Source of the DNA: Alphaproteobacteria bacterium
Lineage (GTDB): Bacteria; Pseudomonadota; Alphaproteobacteria; Micropepsales; Micropepsaceae
Length of the DNA stretch: 5,002 nt
Direction of reading: 5' to 3'
NCBI GenBank assembly: GCA_028869355.1
Contig: JAGWSK010000553.1
Coordinates: forward strand, 1-5,002
Below, piece after piece: positions 1 to 5,002 of this stretch. The notes under the pieces were generated by a model, which did no database searches, was not told the DNA's origin, and worked only from the letters and a program-made list of their open reading frames with translations. Numbering within the stretch: the stretch's first letter is position 1; each line of letters starts with the position of its first letter. The translations under genes and the position numbers were made by a program.

Positions 1-852
1 CATGCGCCGGATGTCCTCAGGCGATGCGCCCGAATTGCGCAAACTGCGAATCGTCGCGGCGCCATCGCGCTTCGAGAATTTCTTTCCGTCATGATTCAGA
101 ATCAGTCGGTGATGCAGATAGCGCGGCGCCGGCAGGCCCAGTAGAGCCTGCAACAGCCGCTGGATATGCGTTGCGGCGAAGAGATCCTGGCCACGCGTCG
201 CCAGTGTCACGCCTTGCAAGGCGTCATCCACCACAACCGCGACATGATAGCTCGCCGGCAATTCCTTGCGCGCAAGTATGATGTCGCCGATCCACTCCGG
301 ATGGGCCCGCTGATGTCCCGTCTGGCCTTCCGGTCCCGAACCGAGTTCGTCGAATCCGAGCTCCTCTCCGCTGACGGAAGCCAGCGCCTTTTCACAGTCC
401 AAACGCAAAGCGTACGCAGTCCCCCTGGCGATGCGCCCGGCACGGTCCGTCGCCGACAGCGAACGGCAAGTGCCGGGATAGCGAACGCCAACCAATTCGT
501 CCGCATGCGGCGCGGCTGCGGCGCGAGCAATCTCGGCTGCGATTTCCTGTCGTGTGCAGAAGCAGGGATAAACGACGCCCTTAAGCTCAAGGCGTTTGAT
601 TGCTGCGCTATAATCCCCGAAATGCTGCGATTGACGCCGCGCAGGCGTCTCCCAGCTCATTCCCAGCCATGATAAGTCCTCGACGATGGCCGGTTCGAAT
701 TCGGTTCTGCATCGGGCCAGGTCGATATCTTCAATCCGGAGCAGGAATTTGCCGCCTCTGTCGCGCGCGGCTTGCCACGCGGTTAGTGCGGCATAGGCAT
801 GCCCAATGTGCAGAAATCCGGTTGGACTTGGCGCAAATCGGGTGACAATCAT
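1..852 (-). CDS. gluQ: Glutamyl-Q tRNA(Asp) synthetase, C-terminus cut by window edge
   Basis: This enzyme activates glutamate and attaches it to the queuosine base at the wobble position (34) of tRNA-Asp, in the cytoplasm. It is a paralogue of the GluRS catalytic core without the anticodon-binding domain. The minus-strand reading frame is open for all 284 codons to the window edge. It begins MIVTRFAPSPTGFLHIGHAY, with the class I HIGH signature at residues 15-18 and the RIEDID motif at 39-44. The KMSKS-equivalent loop is KFSKR at 258-262. A GluQ-type zinc site is visible: C97 and C99 (CFC), then Y125 and C129 (YPGTC). The E. coli enzyme is about 300 residues, so probably only about 10-25 residues are missing to the left. 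The ATG at 852-850 puts the conserved RFAPSPTG motif at the usual distance from the start; no strong Shine-Dalgarno precedes it. All key residues are present, so it should be active. The gene is divergent from the hydrolase gene across 26 bases. Discrete GluRS is unlikely, because the protein is too short and ends soon after KFSKR. Confidence 0.95.
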   Translation of the reverse strand, partial: MIVTRFAPSPTGFLHIGHAYAALTAWQAARDRGGKFLLRIEDIDLARCRTEFEPAIVEDLSWLGMSWETPARRQSQHFGDYSAAIKRLELKGVVYPCFCTRQEIAAEIARAAAAPHADELVGVRYPGTCRSLSATDRAGRIARGTAYALRLDCEKALASVSGEELGFDELGSGPEGQTGHQRAHPEWIGDIILARKELPASYHVAVVVDDALQGVTLATRGQDLFAATHIQRLLQALLGLPAPRYLHHRLILNHDGKKFSKRDGAATIRSLRNSGASPEDIRRM

Positions 853-878
853 GATTCGTCGACATTAGGAATTAGGCA
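853..878. other. 26-base divergent intergenic spacer between gluQ and the hydrolase gene
   Basis: The spacer holds the ATTAGGA/ATTAGGC tandem (864-877) and little else. It is too short to contain two complete sigma-70 promoters, so at least one of the divergent promoters must lie inside the 5' end of the opposite gene. I could not identify a convincing -35/-10 pair by eye. Confidence 0.5.
867..870 (+). promoter_or_regulatory. Ribosome binding site of the hydrolase gene
   Basis: AGGA lies 8 bases before the ATG at 879. It belongs to a short tandem repeat, ATTAGGA then ATTAGGC (864-877), whose second AGG is only 2 bases from the ATG and so too close to serve. This supports 879 as the start of the hydrolase. 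Confidence 0.5.
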
Positions 879-1565
879 ATGAGCACGCTTGATGGCCCAC
901 GTGTGGCGGCCGCTTCCGGTACTGCCGCCCAGTTGATCGTGCTCTGCCACGGCTATGGCTCGGATGGCAACGATCTGATTGGACTGGTGCCACATTGGCG
1001 CAATTACCTGCCCCACGCCGCGTTCGTGGCTCCCAATGCACCACAGCGTCATCCCGTGGGCCCGGGATATCAATGGTTTCCCTTATCGCGAATCGATCCA
1101 GAGGAAGCATTGCGCGGCACCGAAGCCGCAGCGCCCCTGCTGGACAGCTTCATCGACGATGAGCTGGGAGGCCTCGGACTGGCGGCCAACAAACTGGCCC
1201 TTGTCGGATTCAGCCAGGGGACAATGATGTCGCTTTATGTCGGGCTGCGGCGGACTGTTGCTCCAGCCGCCATCGTCGGCTTTTCCGGCGTGCTGGTGGG
1301 TGCCGACACAGTCCCGGCGCGTGGCGCGCGGCCGCCGGTCTTGCTGGTGCATGGCGATGCCGACCAGGTCGTCCCGCCGCAAACCCTGTTAATGGCGGCA
1401 AATGCACTGGCGGGTCTTGGCGTCCCGGTGCAGTGGCATATGAGCAAAGGGCTCGGGCATGGTATCGATGGGTTCGGGCTGGCGCTGGCCGGCCGCCTTC
1501 TCAGCGACGCGTTTTCCGGCCGTGCTCCTCGTACCGGGCCGGTGATGGCTCCGCCGGGGCGCTGA
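879..1565 (+). CDS. Phospholipase/carboxylesterase family alpha/beta hydrolase (YpfH-like)
   Basis: This is a predicted serine esterase of the phospholipase/carboxylesterase family (Abhydrolase_2 type), 228 residues, close to the roughly 230 of E. coli YpfH. It has no signal peptide, so it is probably cytoplasmic. The oxyanion-region motif LCHGYGSDGND is at residues 22-32, and the family block APNAP at 51-55 is followed by QWFPL at 65-69. The nucleophile elbow GFSQG spans 110-114 with Ser112. The acid is Asp162 within HGDADQVVP (158-166), and the base is His194 within GLGHGID (191-197). The catalytic triad is therefore complete. The last ~15 residues (APRTGPVMAPPGR) are a Pro/Arg-rich tail with no recognised role. 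The ATG at 879 has AGGA 8 bases upstream and gives a normal family N-terminus. Natural substrates of these enzymes are generally short-chain acyl esters; the physiological substrate here cannot be read from the sequence. Its neighbours suggest no specific pathway. Confidence 0.92.
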   Translation: MSTLDGPRVAAASGTAAQLIVLCHGYGSDGNDLIGLVPHWRNYLPHAAFVAPNAPQRHPVGPGYQWFPLSRIDPEEALRGTEAAAPLLDSFIDDELGGLGLAANKLALVGFSQGTMMSLYVGLRRTVAPAAIVGFSGVLVGADTVPARGARPPVLLVHGDADQVVPPQTLLMAANALAGLGVPVQWHMSKGLGHGIDGFGLALAGRLLSDAFSGRAPRTGPVMAPPGR

Positions 1566-1632
1566 CCATATTGTAATTTCGCGGCTTTGCTTTATGCCGA
1601 AGCTCAGATTGCGGCGAGTTTCGTTCGGAATT

Positions 1633-1636
1633 GGGG
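1633..1636 (+). promoter_or_regulatory. Probable ribosome binding site deciding the TTG start of the lipoprotein
   Basis: GGGG in the context TTGGGGTG lies 6 bases before the TTG at 1643. The alternative TTG at 1631 has only GGAA immediately abutting it (1627-1630), which is too close. This favours 1643, although the motif is not a strong Shine-Dalgarno. Confidence 0.35.
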
Positions 1637-1642
1637 TGCAAA

Positions 1643-2050
1643 TTGAAAAACGTCGGGTTGTTGTCTCTCGTGCTTGGCATGACGATCGCGGGCTGTGCCG
1701 GGATGCGTGACCAGGGACCACAAAACCTCCCAACCGAGAATATCGCTCTGAACATTGTGCCGGAGACGGCCCAATGCCAGGGTTTCCAGGCGGCGACCCC
1801 GACGGGAATCTATGATCCGGGGCGGAAGATTTTGACCGTTCCGAAGAGCCATGATTCGCTGGAAATTCTCTGCTCGGCGCCCGGCTATAAGGACAAACGG
1901 GTTGTGCTTATTCCGGACACACGGGGGACGCTGGGGCCGGCGGCCTTCCTGCTCGCCGACTTTGGCCCGGTGGATTATTTCTACAGCTCCTATCCGGATC
2001 AGGTCCCGATCAATCTCGACCCGCTGGATGCTCCTGGTCAGACGCGCTAA
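1643..2050 (+). CDS. Small predicted outer-membrane lipoprotein, function unknown
   Basis: The product is 135 residues. Its N-terminus (MKNVGLLSLVLGMTIAGC) is a type II signal peptide: one lysine, a hydrophobic stretch at 4-16, and a lipobox IAGC with the lipidated cysteine at 18. Residue +2 is Ala, not Asp, which by the E. coli Lol rule favours sorting to the outer membrane. The mature part has a flexible linker (19-33), then a beta-rich segment with ALNIVPETAQC (35-45), ILTVPKSHDSLEILCSAPGY (63-82) and RVVLIP (86-91). C45 and C77 could form a disulphide. A hydrophobic, aromatic C-terminal part (FLLADFGPVDYFYSSYP) follows. The pattern of a short beta domain with VPKS...L.I.CSAPGY recalls PEGA-like modules in small proteobacterial lipoproteins; this is resemblance only. 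I chose the TTG at 1643 over an in-frame TTG at 1631, because GGGG at 1633-1636 lies 6 bases upstream and the signal peptide then begins MKN. There is no ATG start candidate ahead of the signal peptide. The RND permease follows after 109 bases in the same direction. Confidence 0.8.
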   Translation: MKNVGLLSLVLGMTIAGCAGMRDQGPQNLPTENIALNIVPETAQCQGFQAATPTGIYDPGRKILTVPKSHDSLEILCSAPGYKDKRVVLIPDTRGTLGPAAFLLADFGPVDYFYSSYPDQVPINLDPLDAPGQTR

Positions 2051-2159
2051 TTTCGCGCGCCTCGGGTAGAGGAACATCGGATATCGCCTGAGAAATGCCG
2101 GGGTGGTGTGAGTGACGGCCGCGGCACAAGGGGGCGGGCGTGCGGCCTGGCAGCGGTAG
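2051..2159. other. Spacer between lipoprotein and RND permease
   Basis: This 109-base GC-rich gap has no clear promoter and no clear rho-independent terminator, which leaves co-transcription of the lipoprotein and permease possible. It contains a possible 15-codon GTG-started reading frame (2112-2159, MTAAAQGGGRAAWQR) whose TAG directly abuts the permease ATG. I do not call that a gene. Confidence 0.4.
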
Positions 2160-5002
2160 ATGAACGTTTCTGAAATTTTCATCAAGCGGCCGGTGATGAC
2201 GATTCTCGTCACGCTGGCGGTGCTGATCGCCGGGGTTTTCGGCTATCAGGAGCTGCCTGCGGCGGAACTGCCCTCGATTGATTTTCCGACGCTGGTTGTC
2301 TCAGCGGGTCTTCCGGGGGCAGATCCTGAAACCATGGCAGCCGCGGTTGCCACGCCGCTCGAGGCGCAGTTTTCTCTGATCCCGGGGCTCGATTCGATGA
2401 GCTCGATCAATGTCCTGGGAAGCACGCAAATCACCCTGCAATTTCGTCTCGATCGCAGCATCGATGCGGCACAGCAAGACGTTCAAGGGGCGATTTCCGA
2501 GGCGGGCCGGACATTGCCGACCAATCTGCCCACACCGCCGGTGGTGCGCAAAGTCAATCCGGCTGAAAGCAGCATCCTGCAAATCACCGTCACCTCGCTG
2601 ACGCTGCCGCTCGCCGATCTTGATGAATACGCGGAAACCGTAATCGTTCGCGCGATTTCGACGATCGACGGCGTGGCCGATGTCGATATTTTCGGGCAGG
2701 CGCATCCGGCGGTGCGCATTCAGGTCGATCCGTTTGCGCTGGCGGTTCGCGGAATCGGAATCGACCAGGTCGCCAATGCGGTGCGGAATGCAAATGTCGA
2801 TCTGGCGACGGGCCAGCTGGACGGGCGGTCGCGATCGGCCGTGATTCAAGCTCAGGGCCAGCTTGTCAAAGCCGGCGATTACCTGCGCCAGATCATCACC
2901 TACCGCAACGGCGCGCCGGTGCGGTTTGCCGATGTTGCGAAGGTCATTGACGGTGTCGACAACCCGCGGCTTGCCGGACTCTACAACGGCCGGCTCGGAG
3001 TTATTCTCGGTGTCAACCGGCAGCCGGGCGTCAACACCATCGCGCTGATCGACCGGATCAGGGCGGCGATGCCGCGCATTCGCGCACAACTGCCGCAATC
3101 GATCGATGTCGAACTCACGCTTGACCGCAGCGACTCGATTCGCGCGGCGATTCACGATGTGCAGATGACGCTGCTGGTTGCGACGATCCTGGTCGTCGGG
3201 GTGATTTTTCTGTTCCTGCGAACGGTTGCCGCGACGTTTATTCCGTCGATCGCGCTTCCGGTGACAATTGCGGGCACTTTCGCCGGAATGGCGGCGTTCG
3301 GTTACAACCTCGACAATCTTTCCCTCATGGCGCTGACGCTTTGCGTCGGCTTCGTCGTCGACGATGCCATCGTGATGCTGGAAAACATCATGCGTCACGT
3401 CGAGGCAGGGGAGAATCCCTATTACGCGTCGCTGAAGGGATCGCGCGAGATCGGCTTCACGATTCTTTCGATGACAGTTTCGTTGGCCGCGGTGTTCATC
3501 CCGGTTCTGTTCATGGGGGGCATCGTCGGCCGGCTGCTGCATGAATTCGCCGTCACGATCGTGATCGCAATTGTCGTCTCCGGACTCGTTTCCATCACGC
3601 TCACGCCGATGCTGTGCAGCCGGATGCTGACCGACGCGGCGGAAGAGGCCAGTAAACACCACGGTGTGTTCTACCGGGGGACGGAAGCCGGTTTCAATCA
3701 CGTGCGCCACGGTTATGAGCGCTCCCTTCGCTGGTCGCTGAACCACAAAACCGTGATTCTGGGCCTGTTCGCTGCGAGTATTGTTGCAACGGTGGTGCTG
3801 TTCCGGGCGTTGCCGGAAGATTTCCTGCCAAGCGATGACATTGGGCAATTGACTGCGAACACCGAGGGCGCGAACGGTATTTCTTTTGCAGAAATGATGC
3901 GTCACCAGATGCAGGCGGCGCAGATGCTGTGGTCCGATCCCAATGTGTCCGGCGCGATGTCCGCCGTAGGTTCGGGCGGGGCGCGGAGCGGAGTCAATCA
4001 GGGCACATTCCGGATCGCACTGAAGTCGCGTGCGGACCGGCTGTCGATCGACGGAGTGATGGCCGAGCTCCGGCGCAAATTCGCGCAGATTCCCGGCATC
4101 AACATCTACCTGCAGAATCGCCCGATTCTGACCATCGGGGGTTTGATCAGCAAGGCACAATATCAGTATACGCTGACGGATACCGACTCCCGCGAGCTTT
4201 ATGCTGCGTCAACCCGGTTTCAGGACGCGCTGGCGAAAGTGCCCGGTCTGCTCGACGTCAGCAGCGATCTCGATCTGACGACGCCGTCACTGCATGTCGA
4301 CGTTGATCGCGACCGGGCTTCGGCACTCGGAGTCTCGATGCAGGAGATCGAAACCGCGCTCGGAGCATCATTCGGCGGTCAGCAGATATCCCTGATCAAT
4401 ACCAACTCAGATCAGATTCACGTCATTCTGGAATTGTTGCCGCAATATCAGGAAGATGCGGACGCGCTGCAGCGGCTTTATCTCACCGGCTCCGGGTCGA
4501 ACAGCAATCTGCTTCCGTTTGGGGCTGCCGCAACCTCGGCGCTGGTGCCGTTTGGGGCGGTGGCAAAGCTGTCGGATGGCACATCGCCGCTTGCGGTGAA
4601 TCATTTCGGCGAATTGCCGGCCGTGACCATCTCCTTCAGCCTTCCGCCGGGCGTCGCGTTGAGCGACGCGCTCGACAAGATCGAAGAAGTGGAAAATCAG
4701 GTCGGGCTACCTGCCGGAGTGCAGGGGGAATTCCAGGGAACGGCGCGCGCCTTTCAGGATTCGATGCAGGGCATGGGTTATCTGCTGCTGGGGGCGATTC
4801 TCGTCGTCTATATCGTGCTGGGAATCCTGTATGAGAGCTTCATCCATCCGGTCACGATTCTTTCCGGCCTGCCATCTGCCGCGGTTGGAGCGCTGTTGAC
4901 GCTTTACGTGTTTCATTCGCCGCTGACGCTCTATGCCTTTGTGGGCATGATCATGCTGGTCGGCATTGTGAAGAAAAACGCGATCATGATGATCGACTTC
5001 GC
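2160..5002 (+). CDS. RND (HAE1) multidrug efflux permease, MdtB/MdtC-like, C-terminus cut by window edge
   Basis: This is the inner-membrane proton/drug antiporter subunit of a tripartite efflux pump, which would work with a periplasmic adaptor and an outer-membrane TolC-type channel. The frame is open for 947 codons, compared with about 1,025-1,050 in the family, so roughly 80-100 residues with the last two helices lie off the right edge. Helix 1 (about 8-30, after FIKRPV) is followed by the first periplasmic porter domain, which opens with the family block LPSIDFPTLVVSAGLPGADP and continues with the ATPLEAQF block. Helices 2-6 lie at about 334-490. Helix 4 carries the proton-relay pair D401-D402 (GFVVDDAIVMLEN). 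Helix 7 is at 532-549, and the second periplasmic domain at about 555-870. Helices 8-10 lie at about 873-945, with YIVLGILYESFIHP and the relay lysine K939 in GIVKKNAIMMIDF. The helix 8-10 wording matches MdtB/MdtC better than AcrB. The ATG at 2160 is fixed by an in-frame TAG at 2157-2159 directly before it; its ribosome binding site is weak. No adaptor gene lies upstream. Substrates cannot be predicted. Confidence 0.94.
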   Translation, partial: MNVSEIFIKRPVMTILVTLAVLIAGVFGYQELPAAELPSIDFPTLVVSAGLPGADPETMAAAVATPLEAQFSLIPGLDSMSSINVLGSTQITLQFRLDRSIDAAQQDVQGAISEAGRTLPTNLPTPPVVRKVNPAESSILQITVTSLTLPLADLDEYAETVIVRAISTIDGVADVDIFGQAHPAVRIQVDPFALAVRGIGIDQVANAVRNANVDLATGQLDGRSRSAVIQAQGQLVKAGDYLRQIITYRNGAPVRFADVAKVIDGVDNPRLAGLYNGRLGVILGVNRQPGVNTIALIDRIRAAMPRIRAQLPQSIDVELTLDRSDSIRAAIHDVQMTLLVATILVVGVIFLFLRTVAATFIPSIALPVTIAGTFAGMAAFGYNLDNLSLMALTLCVGFVVDDAIVMLENIMRHVEAGENPYYASLKGSREIGFTILSMTVSLAAVFIPVLFMGGIVGRLLHEFAVTIVIAIVVSGLVSITLTPMLCSRMLTDAAEEASKHHGVFYRGTEAGFNHVRHGYERSLRWSLNHKTVILGLFAASIVATVVLFRALPEDFLPSDDIGQLTANTEGANGISFAEMMRHQMQAAQMLWSDPNVSGAMSAVGSGGARSGVNQGTFRIALKSRADRLSIDGVMAELRRKFAQIPGINIYLQNRPILTIGGLISKAQYQYTLTDTDSRELYAASTRFQDALAKVPGLLDVSSDLDLTTPSLHVDVDRDRASALGVSMQEIETALGASFGGQQISLINTNSDQIHVILELLPQYQEDADALQRLYLTGSGSNSNLLPFGAAATSALVPFGAVAKLSDGTSPLAVNHFGELPAVTISFSLPPGVALSDALDKIEEVENQVGLPAGVQGEFQGTARAFQDSMQGMGYLLLGAILVVYIVLGILYESFIHPVTILSGLPSAAVGALLTLYVFHSPLTLYAFVGMIMLVGIVKKNAIMMIDF
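4509..4574 (+). repeat. Imperfect 33-base tandem in-frame repeat inside the RND permease
   Basis: Two adjacent 33-base units (4509-4541 and 4542-4574) agree at 23 of 33 positions and share the exact 11-mer CCGTTTGGGGC, offset by 33 bases. They encode LLPFGAAATSA (residues 784-794) and LVPFGAVAKLS (795-805), 6 of 11 identical. The second unit matches the family's conserved 'VPxxxvAxi' strand of the second porter domain (VPLSSIAKI in E. coli MdtB, from memory). The first unit therefore looks like an inserted, diverged copy. The reading frame is preserved. Confidence 0.6.

Noticed and set aside
166..672. A 168-codon plus-strand frame and a further frame at 600-845, opposite gluQ
   Set aside because: Both overlap the fully conserved gluQ frame on the other strand, and their products show no family motif.
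1571..1598. Sigma-70-like promoter TTGTAA, 16 bases, TATGCC ahead of the lipoprotein
   Set aside because: The -10 match is poor, and such weak pairs arise by chance. A promoter here is plausible but not supported.
1589..1604. Short inverted repeats (GCTT/AAGC and CGGC/GCCG) after the hydrolase stop as a terminator
   Set aside because: The stems are 4 base pairs with no following T run, too weak to call.
2043..2059. Hairpin CGCGC-taatttc-GCGCG at the end of the lipoprotein gene as a terminator
   Set aside because: The stem is only 5 base pairs, overlaps the stop codon and is not followed by a T run, so it is not a convincing rho-independent terminator.
2106..2160. A longer N-terminus for the permease from upstream GTG codons
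   Set aside because: In-frame stops TGA (2109-2111) and TAG (2157-2159) lie between the GTG codons at 2106 and 2112 and the ATG at 2160.
1604..2212. A 202-codon minus-strand frame opposite the lipoprotein
   Set aside because: It has an Arg/Pro/His-rich product with no recognisable domain. The plus strand has a clear signal peptide and lipobox instead.
2301..4160. A 619-codon open frame on the minus strand, opposite the RND permease
   Set aside because: It lies wholly antisense to a well-supported conserved gene. Its product is dominated by R, H, D and Q, with no hydrophobic core, domain or motif. Long antisense open frames are expected opposite GC-rich genes.

Overview
The window looks like ordinary chromosomal DNA from a GC-rich Gram-negative proteobacterium. 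An alphaproteobacterium is my best guess, from the GC-rich codon use, the lipoprotein type and the gene mix, but no marker here fixes the taxon. I see no RNA gene, insertion sequence, CRISPR array, phage gene or other sign of recent gene transfer. Coding density is high, and the longest gap between genes is about 110 bases.

Layout from left to right: (1) Minus strand, 852 to beyond base 1: glutamyl-Q tRNA(Asp) synthetase (GluQ-RS), nearly complete but cut at its C-terminus by the window edge. (2) Plus strand, 879-1565: a complete alpha/beta hydrolase of the phospholipase/carboxylesterase (YpfH-like) family, divergent from gluQ across only 26 bases. (3) Plus strand, 1643-2050: a small predicted outer-membrane lipoprotein with a TTG start and a beta-rich mature domain of unknown function. 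(4) Plus strand, 2160 to beyond base 5002: an inner-membrane RND (HAE1) multidrug efflux permease of the MdtB/MdtC type. It is read through 947 codons and lacks only its last membrane helices, which lie past the window edge.

Functionally, gluQ is a tRNA-modification gene and the hydrolase is probably a housekeeping esterase, so there is no evident pathway link between them. The lipoprotein and the RND permease lie in the same direction with a 109-base gap and could be co-transcribed. The periplasmic adaptor (MdtA-type) usually found just upstream of such a permease is absent there. The adaptor must lie downstream of the window, or elsewhere in the genome, if the pump is a conventional tripartite one.

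I found no convincing new biological system. The items most worth a second look are an imperfect 33-base in-frame tandem repeat in the permease's periplasmic domain, the missing upstream adaptor with a small lipoprotein in its place, and the uncharacterised lipoprotein itself.
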